In this document: positions 33,830 through 42,368 of the stretch, piece by piece
Layout of the letters: each line of letters starts with the position of its first letter
Numbering within the stretch: the first letter of the stretch is position 1
Assembly: GCA_934660965.1 (NCBI GenBank)
Contig: CAKUIM010000007.1
Location: 1 to 64,000 of the forward strand
Source of the DNA: an uncultured Oscillospiraceae bacterium
Lineage (GTDB): Bacteria; Bacillota; Clostridia; Oscillospirales; Oscillospiraceae
Length of the DNA: 64,000 bases
Direction of reading: 5' to 3'
Notes under the pieces: generated by a model
Told to the model about the DNA's origin: nothing
The model's database searches: none
What the model saw: the letters and a program-made list of their open reading frames with translations, nothing else
Translations under genes and position numbers: made by a program

Positions 33830-35050
33830 ATGCGCGCCTATGAACGCCTTTTGAAGTACGCCGCCGTCCACACCGCCTCCGCCGAGGGGCAGGGCGTCAC
33901 CCCCAGCACCCCCTGCCAGTGGGACCTTGCCCATATGCTGGTAGAGGAGCTTGCCGCCCTGGGCCTTGAAAACCCCGGCGTGGACGAGAACTGCATCGTC
34001 ACCGCGTGGCTCCCCGCCACCCCGGGCTGTGAGAACGCCCCCGCCCTGGGCCTGCTCTCCCATATGGACACCTCCCCCGCCTTCTCCGGCGAGAACGTCC
34101 GCCCCATCCTCCACGAGAATTATGACGGCGGCGATATCGTCCTGCCCAAGGACGGCCGGGTCATCCGGGTCTCCGACTTCCCCTTCCTCTCCGCCCTCAA
34201 GGGCCAGACCCTCATCACCGCCGACGGCTCCACCCTGCTGGGCGCCGACGACAAGGCGGGCATCGCGGAGATCATGACCCTCTGTCAGGATCTTCTTGCC
34301 TCCGGCGCGCCCCACGGCCGGCTGTGCGTCGCCTTCACCCCCGACGAGGAGATCGGCGAGGGCCCTGACCACTTCGATGTGGCGCGCTTCGGCGCCCGGT
34401 ACGCCTACACCGTGGACGGCGCCGCCGCCGGCAGCATCGAGTACGAGAACTTCAACGCCGCCTCCGCCCGGGTGGACATCACCGGCGTGTCCGTCCATCC
34501 CGGCTCCGCCAAGGGCATCATGGAGAACGCCCTGCTCATCGCCATGGAATTGAACGCCCTGCTCCCCGCCGACGCCGTCCCCGGCAAGACCAGCGGCTAC
34601 GAGGGCTTCTTCCACCTCGACCAGCTCAGCGGCAGCGTGGCCTCCGCCCGGATGGACTACATCATCCGCGACCACGACATGGAAAAGTTTGAGGCCAAAA
34701 AGGCCCTTATCGAGCGTGCTGTCCAGACCGTTCAGGCTGCCCACCCCACCGCCAGGCTGGAGCTGACCGTCAAGGACAGCTACTACAACATGTCCCGCCA
34801 GCTCCAGGGCTGCATGCACCTGGTGGAGAACGCCGAAAAGGCCGCCCGCATGGCCGGCGTAGAGCCGGTGGTGGAGCCCATCCGCGGCGGCACCGACGGC
34901 GCCCGGCTCTCCTATATGGGCCTTCCCTGCCCCAACCTGGGCACCGGCGCGGGCAACTTCCACGGCCCCTACGAGCTTGCAAGCGTGGAGCAGATGGACC
35001 AGGTGGTGGAGATCCTCAAAAACATCGTCGCCCTCTACGCCCAGTTCTGA
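33830..35050 (+). CDS. pepT: peptidase T (tripeptide aminopeptidase)
   Basis: Zinc metallopeptidase of the M20 family, 406 residues, the normal length. It removes the N-terminal residue from tripeptides. Metal and catalytic residues are H78 and D80 in LLSHMDTSP, the bridging aspartate in LLGADDKAG, the EE pair in FTPDEEIGEG, and the histidine in GAGNFHGPYE. The ATG at 33830 is 11 bases after AAAGGA; an in-frame ATG at 33818 overlaps that site and is less likely. It is a single-gene unit with a weak TATACT -10 box. Confidence 0.95.
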   Translation: MRAYERLLKYAAVHTASAEGQGVTPSTPCQWDLAHMLVEELAALGLENPGVDENCIVTAWLPATPGCENAPALGLLSHMDTSPAFSGENVRPILHENYDGGDIVLPKDGRVIRVSDFPFLSALKGQTLITADGSTLLGADDKAGIAEIMTLCQDLLASGAPHGRLCVAFTPDEEIGEGPDHFDVARFGARYAYTVDGAAAGSIEYENFNAASARVDITGVSVHPGSAKGIMENALLIAMELNALLPADAVPGKTSGYEGFFHLDQLSGSVASARMDYIIRDHDMEKFEAKKALIERAVQTVQAAHPTARLELTVKDSYYNMSRQLQGCMHLVENAEKAARMAGVEPVVEPIRGGTDGARLSYMGLPCPNLGTGAGNFHGPYELASVEQMDQVVEILKNIVALYAQF

Positions 35051-35059
35051 CCTTCGCCG

Positions 35060-35176
35060 TCAAGCGGACAGCAGGGCCAGCTCCGCCTCCGCCTCGCTGC
35101 GGGTGTCCGCTGAAAAGCAGAACTCCCCGTTCAGATAAACCTCAACATGGCCCCGGACAAACTCGATCTCATACAT
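35060..35176 (-). CDS. 38-residue small protein of unknown function
   Basis: Short gene coding MYEIEFVRGHVEVYLNGEFC and a further 18 residues ending ELALLSA. It has a plausible ribosome binding site (GGAAAGGGG) upstream of the ATG at 35176. The first half alternates hydrophobic and polar residues as in a beta hairpin, with LNGEFCFSADT suggesting strands around a turn, and the C-terminal half is an acidic helix. It lies between pepT and the RidA gene on the opposite strand. I believe similar tiny proteins exist in related Clostridia, but no function is known. Confidence 0.6.
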   Translation of the reverse strand: MYEIEFVRGHVEVYLNGEFCFSADTRSEAEAELALLSA

Positions 35177-35287
35177 GGCGGACACGCCCCTTTCCTGTTT
35201 CTGTATGCAGGATACCACACGTGCAGTCCTATAAACCGGACTTTCAGCGTCCTGTCCCCATTTTTACCCAAGGAGGAATCACAAACT

Positions 35288-35653
35288 ATGGAAGTCATTC
35301 ATCACGAGCCCCACGGCCGCGCCAGCCGCATTGTAGAGTACAACGGCGTTTTGTATTTCGACATGCACGGTGCCGCCGGCGCCACCGAGCGCCCCATGTC
35401 CATGTACGAGCAGGCCACCGTCCTGCTCCACCGCTATGACGAACTGCTGGCCCAGTACGGCTCGGACAAGCGCCACATCCTGCGCGCCGAGATCGTCCTG
35501 CGCAGCGCTGACGACCTGGACGAATTCAACCGCGCCTGGACCGAGTGGGTGGAGGACGGCTATCAGCCCGCCCGGGCCACCCACACCGGCTCCGTCCTGC
35601 CCGCGGGCATGCTGGTGGGCATCTTCGTCACCGCCGCCAAGAAGGACGCCTGA
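35288..35653 (+). CDS. RidA (YjgF/YER057c/UK114) family protein
   Basis: Protein of 121 residues with the RidA trimer fold, related to enamine/imine deaminases that protect PLP enzymes. Recognisable elements are SRIVEYNGVLYFDMHGAAG, a long helix EQATVLLHRYDELLAQYGSDK, RHILRAEIVLRSADDLDEFN, and AWTEWVEDG. The arginine that contacts the substrate in active RidA (usually near the C-terminus in an R-x-x-V context) is possibly the R in ARATHTGS. AAGGAGG precedes the ATG. A terminator follows immediately. Confidence 0.82.
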   Translation: MEVIHHEPHGRASRIVEYNGVLYFDMHGAAGATERPMSMYEQATVLLHRYDELLAQYGSDKRHILRAEIVLRSADDLDEFNRAWTEWVEDGYQPARATHTGSVLPAGMLVGIFVTAAKKDA

Positions 35654-35671
35654 TTTTCCCCCGCAAATGCC

Positions 35672-35706
35672 AAAAACCGCGCTTCCCAGTGGGAAGCGCG
35701 GTTTTT
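35672..35706. terminator. bidirectional terminator
   Basis: Perfect 16-base stem (AAAAACCGCGCTTCCC at 35672-35687 pairing with 35691-35706), AGT loop, and T-runs on both strands. It separates the RidA gene from the convergent ymdB. Confidence 0.88.
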
Positions 35707-35746
35707 CCTGTCTTTTATGCGGCTCTCGGCGGTCTCCGCCCGGCCC

Positions 35747-36526
35747 TCATTCCTCCAAATCCAGCCGCTCCGCGCCGGTGCACCGGCCCTTGGCAGTGTC
35801 GATGGTAAAGAGCACCGATTCCAGCTTCTGCGGCCCCGCCGCCGGCTGGAACCGCTGGGGCAGCCCGCCGAGAAAGCGGTTGATGGCCTGCTCCGGCCGG
35901 ATTCCGATGACCCCCATGGCAGGCCCGGTCATGCCAAGGTCGGTGACGTACCCCAGCCCCCCGGGCAGCACCCGGCAGTCCGCCGTGGGCACGTGGGTGT
36001 GGGTGCCCCACAGCGCCTGGGCCCGGCCGTCCAGATACCAGGCCATGGCCTCCTTCTCGCTGGTGGCCTCGGCGTGAAAATCCACCAGCGTCACGTCCGC
36101 CCCCTCCCCGGCCAGGATGGCGTCCATGGCGGTAAAGGGGTTATCAAAGTTGGCGTCCAGCCCGCACCGGCCGATGAGGTTTACCACCCGGATGCGCAGC
36201 CCCCGGGGCCCGTCATAAACGCCCCAGCCCCGGCCCGGAGCCCGTGCGGTGTAGTTGGCTGGCCGGAGGAGGTAGGGATTGTCCTCCATCATGGGTACGA
36301 TCTGTAATTTATCCCAGGTGTGATTGCCCAGTGTAATCGCATCGGCGCCGGCGGAGAAGATGTCCTCCGCCTGCCGTGGCAGCAGCCCGTTGGAGGCGGC
36401 GTTCTCCCCGTTGACCACCGTAAACCCTGCGCCGCACATCCTTCGCAGCCCGGGCAGCCTGCGGCAGAGAAAGTCAACGCCTTCCTCCCCCACCACGTCG
36501 CCCACGGCCAGCACGCGAAGCTCCAT
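35747..36526 (-). CDS. ymdB: TIGR00282 family metallophosphoesterase (YmdB)
   Basis: Cytoplasmic phosphodiesterase of 259 residues, homologous to Bacillus YmdB, which hydrolyses 2',3'-cyclic nucleotides and affects biofilm and motility choice. Metal ligands are visible in AVGDVVGEEG, VVNGENAA, TLGNHTWDK, VDFHAEATSEKEA and WGTHTHVPTAD. I prefer the ATG at 36526 because it is ten bases after AAAGG; the one at 36532 is only four bases away. It lies 52 bases downstream of the PAS-LuxR gene and may be co-transcribed with it. Confidence 0.93.
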   Translation of the reverse strand: MELRVLAVGDVVGEEGVDFLCRRLPGLRRMCGAGFTVVNGENAASNGLLPRQAEDIFSAGADAITLGNHTWDKLQIVPMMEDNPYLLRPANYTARAPGRGWGVYDGPRGLRIRVVNLIGRCGLDANFDNPFTAMDAILAGEGADVTLVDFHAEATSEKEAMAWYLDGRAQALWGTHTHVPTADCRVLPGGLGYVTDLGMTGPAMGVIGIRPEQAINRFLGGLPQRFQPAAGPQKLESVLFTIDTAKGRCTGAERLDLEE

Positions 36527-36578
36527 CCTCATCCATCCTTTCCATCCGGCCGGGTCCGCATGCGGCCCGTTTCTCCCG

Positions 36579-37292
36579 TCACACGGCGCCGGGCAGCAGC
36601 TTATAGCCCCGGTACTCCTGCAAAAGGGCGCCCATGTTGCTGTAGCCCGTCTTGCGGTAGATGTTGCGCATGTGGGTGCGCACCGTGTTCATAGACACCA
36701 CCAGCGCGTCCGCCACCCCCTGATAGGTCTTGCCGGCGAAGAAGAGGTCCACCACCTCAAGCTCCCGCTTGGTCAGGCCGTGCTTCCGGCAGAAGGCCTG
36801 CTCCCCCGCCGTTTTCTTCTCCAGATCCCGGCGGACGTAGTCCTCCAGATGGGCGGACTTCCAGATGGTGCACACCACCAGCTCCAGCTGCCCGTCCCGG
36901 CCAAACACCGGTGAGCCCATCACAATGCCCGTGTCCATCCGTCCGTCCTTCAAAATGGTGCCGATGGACCGCACCCCCCGGCGCTCCCGGATGACCTCCG
37001 GCGTCACGCCGCCCTCAAAGAGGTTGTTCTGCCGCTCCAGCTCCTCCACCGAGCGGCCCACCACCTCCTCCGCCCGGATACCGGTGGCCTCCTCATAGGC
37101 GCGGTTTACATAAACCGTCGTCCCCTGGGCGTCGGCGATGTACACGCCCACGGCCAGATGGTCCAGGATGCGCCGGCAGTCCTGCCCGGCCCGCTCCTGC
37201 TCCAGGTCGCTCAGGGCGGCGGCCGCGGCGGCCTTGTCCTCCCCCTCCGGGAGCCGGCCGATGATCTCGTACAGCTGAGAAATAGGTTCCAT
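36579..37292 (-). CDS. PAS domain LuxR-type transcriptional regulator
   Basis: Single-component regulator of 237 residues. A PAS domain spans about 45-160 (ILDHLAVGVYIADAQGTTVY, NRAYEEATGIRAEEVVGRS), and a LuxR HTH spans about 175-232 (LTKRELEVVDLFFAGKTYQG, VSMNTVRTHMRNIYRKTGY). It probably senses a small ligand or redox state through the PAS domain. The ATG at 37292 follows AAAGGGG; upstream in-frame sequence is low complexity. Target genes are unknown; ymdB downstream is the nearest candidate. Confidence 0.87.
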   Translation of the reverse strand: MEPISQLYEIIGRLPEGEDKAAAAAALSDLEQERAGQDCRRILDHLAVGVYIADAQGTTVYVNRAYEEATGIRAEEVVGRSVEELERQNNLFEGGVTPEVIRERRGVRSIGTILKDGRMDTGIVMGSPVFGRDGQLELVVCTIWKSAHLEDYVRRDLEKKTAGEQAFCRKHGLTKRELEVVDLFFAGKTYQGVADALVVSMNTVRTHMRNIYRKTGYSNMGALLQEYRGYKLLPGAV

Positions 37293-37417
37293 GGCGCGCG
37301 CCCCTTTCTCTTCCGGCCGCCTGCCCGTCGCCGCGGCCGGTGTGTTCCCGGACAGTATATCACGTCCGCCGCCGCCGCACAAGCGGCAGCTTTCCCGCCG
37401 GCCCCGGAAAGACGCAT

Positions 37418-37440
37418 CGCCGGCCCCTTTGGGGCCGGCG
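37418..37440. terminator. strong hairpin downstream of serA
   Basis: CGCCGGCCCC / GGGGCCGGCG (37418-37427 and 37431-37440) with a TTT loop, 18 bases beyond the serA stop. The U-run is poor (GATGCGTCTTTCC on the minus strand), so termination may be partial. Confidence 0.5.
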
Positions 37441-37458
37441 ATAGAAAAATTCCTGCGG

Positions 37459-38622
37459 TCAGATCACCCGCAGCCGGATGATGCCGGGGATGGCGCGGAT
37501 GCCCGCCAGGGCCTCCTCCTCGGCGGCGGCGCCCAGATCCACCAGGGTATAGGCGTAATCCCCCCGGGACTTGTTGGTCATGTTCTCCACGTTGATGCCG
37601 TTTTTGGACAGCTGCAGGGTGATGTTGGCCAGCATGGCGGGGATGTTCTTGTGAACGATGCACAGCCGCTGCACGCCGGAGCGCTCCATCTCCACGTTGG
37701 GGAAGTTGACGGAGTTTTTGATGTTGCCGTTCTCAAGGTAATCCTTGAGCTGCCGGGCAGCCATCACCGCGCAGTTCTCCTCGCTCTCCGGGGAGGACGC
37801 ACCCAGATGGGGGATGGCCACCACATTTTTGGCCAGGGTGATGGTGTTGTCCGGGAAGTCGGTAACATAGCAGGCCGCCTTGCCCGATTCCAGCGCGGCG
37901 ATCATGGCCTCGTCGTCCACAAGCTCGCCCCGGGCCAGGTTCAGGATGCGCACCCCGTCCTTCATGGCGGCAAGGGCCTCGGCGTTAACGGTGCCGCGGG
38001 TGGCGTCGGTATAGGGCAGGTGGAGGGTCACATAGTCGGCCCGGCGGTAGAGCTCGCCCAGGTCCTTCACCACGTGGACGTGGCGGTCCAGCCGCAGGGC
38101 GGTGTCCACCGAGAGATAGGGGTCATAACCGTAGACCTCCATGCCGAGGGACAGGGCGGCGTTTGCCACCAGCACGCCGATGGCCCCCAGCCCGATGACG
38201 CCCAGGGTCTTATGGTAGATCTCCGGCCCCACAAAGGCGGACTTGCCCTTTTCCACCGCGGCGGCCACGTCCACCCCGGGGGTCGCGGCCTGCTCCCGCA
38301 CCCAGTCGGCCCCGCCCAGCACATTGCGGGAGGCCAGCAGCAGCGCGCAGATGGCAAGCTCCTTCACGGCGTTGGCGTTGGCGCCGGGGGTGTTGAACAC
38401 CACGATGCCCGCCTGGGCACAGCGCTCCACCGGGATGTTGTTGGTGCCCGCCCCGGCCCGGGCGATGGCAAGGAGCGACTCCGGGAAGGGATAGTCGTGG
38501 AGCTTTGCCGAGCGCACCAGGATGCCGTCCTCATTATAGAGGTCGCTGCCCGCCCGGTAGTCCGGCCCCAGCACGTCAAGGCCGGCCTGAGCGATGGCAT
38601 TCATCGTCTTAATCTGAAACAT
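37459..38622 (-). CDS. serA: D-3-phosphoglycerate dehydrogenase
   Basis: First enzyme of serine synthesis, oxidising 3-phosphoglycerate to 3-phosphohydroxypyruvate with NAD+. The protein has 387 residues: the substrate and NAD-binding domains (GVIGLGAIGVLVANAA is the nucleotide loop), catalytic ARGELVDDEA arginine region, IPHLGASSPESEENC with the catalytic histidine, and a C-terminal ACT domain (about 315-385) that in homologues binds serine for feedback inhibition. It is the short type with one ACT domain. It follows serC by 15 bases. Confidence 0.95.
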   Translation of the reverse strand: MFQIKTMNAIAQAGLDVLGPDYRAGSDLYNEDGILVRSAKLHDYPFPESLLAIARAGAGTNNIPVERCAQAGIVVFNTPGANANAVKELAICALLLASRNVLGGADWVREQAATPGVDVAAAVEKGKSAFVGPEIYHKTLGVIGLGAIGVLVANAALSLGMEVYGYDPYLSVDTALRLDRHVHVVKDLGELYRRADYVTLHLPYTDATRGTVNAEALAAMKDGVRILNLARGELVDDEAMIAALESGKAACYVTDFPDNTITLAKNVVAIPHLGASSPESEENCAVMAARQLKDYLENGNIKNSVNFPNVEMERSGVQRLCIVHKNIPAMLANITLQLSKNGINVENMTNKSRGDYAYTLVDLGAAAEEEALAGIRAIPGIIRLRVI

Positions 38623-38637
38623 GTCTCCCGCCCCCCT

Positions 38638-39723
38638 TCAGTTGGCCTTGTCAAAGGCGCGGATGAAATCGGCCAGCTTTTCAACGCCCTCTACCGGCAT
38701 GGCGTTGTAGATGGACGCGCGCATGCCGCCCACATTCCGGTGGCCCTTGAGGTTGACAAAGCCGGCGGCGGTGGCCTCGGCGACGAATTTGGCGTCCAGC
38801 TCGGCATTGCCGGTGCGGAAGGTCACGTTCATGTCCGACCGGCTGCCCTTCTCCGCCGGGCAGGTGAAGAGGCGGGAATCGTCCAGCACGTCGTAGAGAA
38901 GCGCGGCCTTGCCGTGCTTGAGCTTCTCCATGCCCTCAACGCCGCCCTTGCCGTCCAGCCACTCCAGCACCAGGCCCAGCATATAAATGCACCAGCAGGG
39001 GGGCGTGTTGTACATGGAGTCCTTGTCGATCATGGTCTTGTAGCTCATCATCAGCGGGGTATAGGGCAGCTCGCCGCCGGCCAGATCCTCCCGGACGATG
39101 GCGATGGTCAGCCCCGCCGGGGCCAGGTTCTTCTGGGCGCCGCCGAAGATGATGCCGTACTTGGATACGTCCACCGCCCGGCTCAGGAAATCGGAGGACA
39201 TGTCGCACACGATGGGCACGTCGCCGGTGTCGGGGACATACTGCCACTCGGTGCCGTAAATGGTGTTGTTGGCACAGTAGTAGAAATAGCTGGCCTCCGG
39301 GTCCAGCTTAAGCTGATCCTGGGCGGGGATATAGGTGTGATTGCGGTCCTCGCTGGAGGCGGCCAGATTGATGGTGCCGTACTTCTTGGCCTCTTTATAG
39401 GCGATGTTGGCGAAGTTGCCGGTGACGGCGTAGTCCGCCTTGCCCGTGCGGCCCATCAGGTTCAGGGGCACCATGGAGAACTGGGCGGAGGCGCCCCCCT
39501 GCAGGAAGAGCACCCTGTAGTTGTCGGGCACGCGGAACAGGCGGATGAAATTCGCCTTGGCGTCCTCAAAAATCTTCTCAAAGACCTTAGATCGGTGGCT
39601 CATCTCCATAACAGACATACCGGACCCCTGATAATTGGTGATCTCAGACCCGGCACGGGTGAGCACTTCCAGCGGCAGCATGGAAGGGCCAGCGGAAAAA
39701 TTATAAACGCGATTGGTTCCCAT
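38638..39723 (-). CDS. serC: phosphoserine aminotransferase
   Basis: PLP enzyme of 361 residues that converts 3-phosphohydroxypyruvate to phosphoserine using glutamate. Family hallmarks are VYNFSAGPSMLPLEVLTRA, the MSHRSKVFE loop, CDMSSDFLSRAVDVSKYG and the PLP lysine in IFGGAQKNLAPAG. It is the first gene of the serC-serA operon. No serB phosphatase is seen in this window. Confidence 0.97.
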   Translation of the reverse strand: MGTNRVYNFSAGPSMLPLEVLTRAGSEITNYQGSGMSVMEMSHRSKVFEKIFEDAKANFIRLFRVPDNYRVLFLQGGASAQFSMVPLNLMGRTGKADYAVTGNFANIAYKEAKKYGTINLAASSEDRNHTYIPAQDQLKLDPEASYFYYCANNTIYGTEWQYVPDTGDVPIVCDMSSDFLSRAVDVSKYGIIFGGAQKNLAPAGLTIAIVREDLAGGELPYTPLMMSYKTMIDKDSMYNTPPCWCIYMLGLVLEWLDGKGGVEGMEKLKHGKAALLYDVLDDSRLFTCPAEKGSRSDMNVTFRTGNAELDAKFVAEATAAGFVNLKGHRNVGGMRASIYNAMPVEGVEKLADFIRAFDKAN

Positions 39724-39788
39724 GAGTCATACTCCTCTCTTTCGGTCTTTTGGTTTAGTTTAATAGCGCTTTAGTGCGCTGTAACCTT

Positions 39789-39818
39789 ATTATATGGGCC
39801 CCATCCAGTTTCTGTCAA
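39789..39818 (-). promoter_or_regulatory. promoter of serC-serA
   Basis: Minus strand TTGACA (39818-39813), 18-base spacer, TATAAT (39794-39789), leaving a leader of about 60 bases. The leader contains the small inverted repeat GCGC-ACTAAA-GCGC. I looked for a T-box or riboswitch fold and did not find one. Confidence 0.75.
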
Positions 39819-39833
39819 TGCCATTATCCTCCT

Positions 39834-40068
39834 GAAATCCGTCATGACCCATACGCATTTTTGGTGATGTTTCCTCTTTTCTCCGGGCCCGCCTGCCTGA
39901 TTTTGCAGGATTCGGCGGCCCATCCGTCTTTTTCCCGCCTTCCGCGCCCTCCGCCGGGTGCTTTCCCCATCTCTTTTCCCGGGCAGCGCCCGCCGGGCGT
40001 GCCCCGGTTTTGGTCCTTTTCACGTGGCCCCGCGCGGCGCGGGGCGACAACTTCTCCGCCTGTGCCAC
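39834..40068. other. intergenic region with no recognised gene
   Basis: Between the divergent serC promoter and the hydrogenase locus promoter. Pyrimidine-rich on the plus strand, with one GC hairpin (CCCCGCGC / GCGCGGGG near 40028-40044). I see no coding or RNA gene. Confidence 0.5.
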
Positions 40069-40097
40069 TTGTTTTTTCCGGGCCGTTCCTTTAATAT
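40069..40097 (+). promoter_or_regulatory. candidate promoter of the sensory hydrogenase operon
   Basis: TTGTTT (40069-40074), 17-base spacer, TAATAT (40092-40097), 45 bases before the first gene. Confidence 0.45.
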
Positions 40098-40141
40098 AGT
40101 AGTATATTCGGCGCCTGCGGGCGCTTACAGGAGGCGTTACT

Positions 40142-40486
40142 ATGAAACTGGAGGAAGTCCGCCGTATTCTCTGCGCCGATGTGCTGTGCGGAGAGGAAGC
40201 CCTCGACCAGGAGGTCAGCTCCGCCTGCGGCAGCGATTTCATGAGCGATGTCCTGACCTTTGTCAGCCCCCAGCCCTCCCTTCTGCTCACCGGCCTTGTC
40301 AACCCCCAGGTGATCCGCACCGCAGACATGGTGGATGCACGCTGCATCGTATTTGTCCGGGGAAAGGTCCCCGACGCGGATATGCTGGAGCTGGCCCGCC
40401 AGCGCCAGATGGTGGTGATGGCCACAGCCCTGCGCATGTACCCGGCCTGCGGCCTTCTCTACACCGCCGGCCTGCGGGGGGACTGA
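40142..40486 (+). CDS. DRTGG domain protein, first copy
   Basis: Protein of 114 residues consisting of a single DRTGG domain, a fold shared with the middle domain of certain phosphotransacetylases and CBS-linked proteins. Motifs are CGSDFMSDVLTFVSPQPSLL, LTGLVNPQVIRTADMVDARC and VFVRGKVPDADMLELARQ. DRTGG proteins recur in clostridial hydrogenase loci, next to the genes that follow here. AGGAGG precedes the ATG. It might bind a nucleotide or act as an adaptor; the function is unproven. Confidence 0.82.
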   Translation: MKLEEVRRILCADVLCGEEALDQEVSSACGSDFMSDVLTFVSPQPSLLLTGLVNPQVIRTADMVDARCIVFVRGKVPDADMLELARQRQMVVMATALRMYPACGLLYTAGLRGD

Positions 40487-40490
40487 CGGC

Positions 40491-40916
40491 ATGGAGAGCA
40501 TCCGCCTGACCTACGCCGTGGCGGGAGGGGATCTGACCATGGCGGGGGAGGCCTCCAGCCAGGTCAAGCAGACCCTGCGCAAGCTGGCGCTGGACGCCGA
40601 TACCATCCGCCGGGTGTCCGTGTGCATGTACGAGGGTGAGATCAATATGGTCATCCACGCAAACGGCGGCACCGCCACGGTGGAAATCGGCCTTGATGAC
40701 ATCACCATCACCCTGGCCGACTCCGGCCCGGGCATCCCCGACGTGGACCTTGCCATGAAGGCGGGCTACTCCACCGCCAGCGCGGTGGCCCGTGACCTGG
40801 GCTTCGGCGCCGGCATGGGCCTTCCCAACATGAAAAAATACAGCGATGAGATGACCATCGAATCCACCGTAGGGGTGGGCACCACGGTCACGCTGCTCAT
40901 CCGTATTCCGCAATAG
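40491..40916 (+). CDS. anti-sigma-factor-like GHKL ATPase (RsbW/SpoIIAB type)
   Basis: Protein of 141 residues with the GHKL ATP-binding fold. The N box is CMYEGEINMVIHANGG, the G1 box ADSGPGIPD, and the lid region FGAGMGLPNMKKYSD. In RsbW-like proteins this domain is a kinase that binds a sigma factor or anti-anti-sigma partner. Here it is translated four bases after the DRTGG gene and just before the HydS-type hydrogenase, so it may pass on its redox or H2 signal. No partner STAS protein is visible. Confidence 0.85.
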   Translation: MESIRLTYAVAGGDLTMAGEASSQVKQTLRKLALDADTIRRVSVCMYEGEINMVIHANGGTATVEIGLDDITITLADSGPGIPDVDLAMKAGYSTASAVARDLGFGAGMGLPNMKKYSDEMTIESTVGVGTTVTLLIRIPQ

Positions 40917-40959
40917 CCCCGGGCGCGCCCAGCGCCCCTTGTCATGGGAGGTGTTTCCT

Positions 40960-42309
40960 ATGCGCCACTCCGTGGCCCTTGATCTGAAAAAATGCCGGGG
41001 CTGCACCACCTGCATCAAAAGCTGCCCCACCGAGGCCATCCGGGTCCGCAACGGCAAGGCCACCGTCCTGCCCAACCGCTGCATCGACTGCGGCACCTGC
41101 ATCCGGGTATGCCCCCACAAGGCAGTGCAGTCCCTGTGCGACACGCTCCGCGACCTGCAGGACTATCCCTACACCGTGGCCGTGCCCGACCCGGCGCTTT
41201 ACGGCCAGTTCCAGAATCTGGACGACCGGGAGATCATTCTTAACGCCCTGCCCGCCCTGGGCTTTGACGAGGTGTTCGAGTCCGCCGCCGCCAGCGAGCT
41301 GCTCTCCGACGCCGCCCGGCAGCGCATCCAAAACGGAGAGGGCCGTGTCCTGCCTGAGATCTCCTCCGCCTGCCCGGCGGTCGTGCGGCTCATTTCCATC
41401 CGTTTCCCCAAGCTCATCAGCCACATCGCCCCCATCGTCACCCCCTCGGAGCTTGCCGCCATCCTCGCCCGCAAACGGGCCGCGGAGGCCACCGGCCTTC
41501 CGCCGGAGCAGATCGGGGTGTTCTCCATCGTCCCCTGCTCCTCCCTTGTCACCGCCGCCCACTCGCCGGTGGGCCTTGACAAGCCGGTGCTCAACGGCGC
41601 CTTCGCCATCCGGGACGTGTATCTTGCCCTGCTGGAGCCCATGCGCCGGCTGGACCCGGAGGCCCTGCGCCCCCTGTCCCGCTCGGGTATTATGGGGGTA
41701 AGCTGGGCCTACGCCGGGGGCGAGTCCGCCTCCCACCTGCGGGAGCGCTATGTGGCGGTAGACGGCATCGACAATGTCATCAGGATGCTCGAGGACATTG
41801 AGGACGGCCGCTTCCCCGAGGCGGACTTTGTGGAACTGCGCGCCTGCACCCAGGGCTGCGTGGGGGGCTGCCTGAACGTGGAGAACCCCTTCGGCGCCAA
41901 AATGCGCCTGAAAAAGGTCATGCATGAGCTGCCCGTTTCCCGGACGGAAATCGCCGGCCAGGCCGACGCCCTGGACATCCTCCGCTCCGCTCGCCGCCCG
42001 GAATTTCTCCCCGCCCTGCAGCTCGACTCCAACCGGCTGCGGGCCATGGAAAAGATGACCCGCATCCAGGCCCTGGAGCGGCAGCTGCCCGGCCTGCGCT
42101 GCGGCTCCTGCGGCGCCCCCTCCTGCCACGCCTTCGCCGAGGACGTGGTCATGGGCCGGGCCCGGGAGGATGACTGCATCTTCAAGGTGCGCGAGCGCAT
42201 GCAGCACATGACCGGCGCGCCGGACGCAGATGACTATCTGCCCGCTCCCTTCCGCCGCCCCCATGAGAGCTCCGGCTCCGGCCCCGACTCCGTCTCCTCC
42301 CGCCGCTGA
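40960..42309 (+). CDS. hydS: HydS-type putative sensory [FeFe] hydrogenase
   Basis: Protein of 449 residues. Two [4Fe-4S] ferredoxin motifs (CRGCTTCIKSCP at 12-22; CIDCGTCIRVCP at 41-51) precede an H-cluster domain. Motif L1 reads SSACPAV, with A137 where catalytic enzymes have the proton-relay cysteine and C138 retained. L2 has C193 in IVPCSS, and L3 has C296 and C300 in RACTQGCVGGC. A C-terminal 4Fe-4S motif (CGSCGAPSC, then C about 16 residues on) follows. The alanine is as reported in sensory HydS of Thermoanaerobacter. Start at 40960 after GGGAGG. The catalytic hydrogenase is a separate gene at 47023. Confidence 0.88.
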   Translation: MRHSVALDLKKCRGCTTCIKSCPTEAIRVRNGKATVLPNRCIDCGTCIRVCPHKAVQSLCDTLRDLQDYPYTVAVPDPALYGQFQNLDDREIILNALPALGFDEVFESAAASELLSDAARQRIQNGEGRVLPEISSACPAVVRLISIRFPKLISHIAPIVTPSELAAILARKRAAEATGLPPEQIGVFSIVPCSSLVTAAHSPVGLDKPVLNGAFAIRDVYLALLEPMRRLDPEALRPLSRSGIMGVSWAYAGGESASHLRERYVAVDGIDNVIRMLEDIEDGRFPEADFVELRACTQGCVGGCLNVENPFGAKMRLKKVMHELPVSRTEIAGQADALDILRSARRPEFLPALQLDSNRLRAMEKMTRIQALERQLPGLRCGSCGAPSCHAFAEDVVMGRAREDDCIFKVRERMQHMTGAPDADDYLPAPFRRPHESSGSGPDSVSSRR

Positions 42310-42368
42310 CCGCCCCCGCTCCCTTTCGTGCTCCAAAATCCCTCTGCATAAGAAAGGCAGTGATCCCC

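Noticed and set aside
39724..39790. T-box or riboswitch upstream of serC
   Set aside because: The leader is only about 60 bases, with no antiterminator/terminator pair or T-box sequence.
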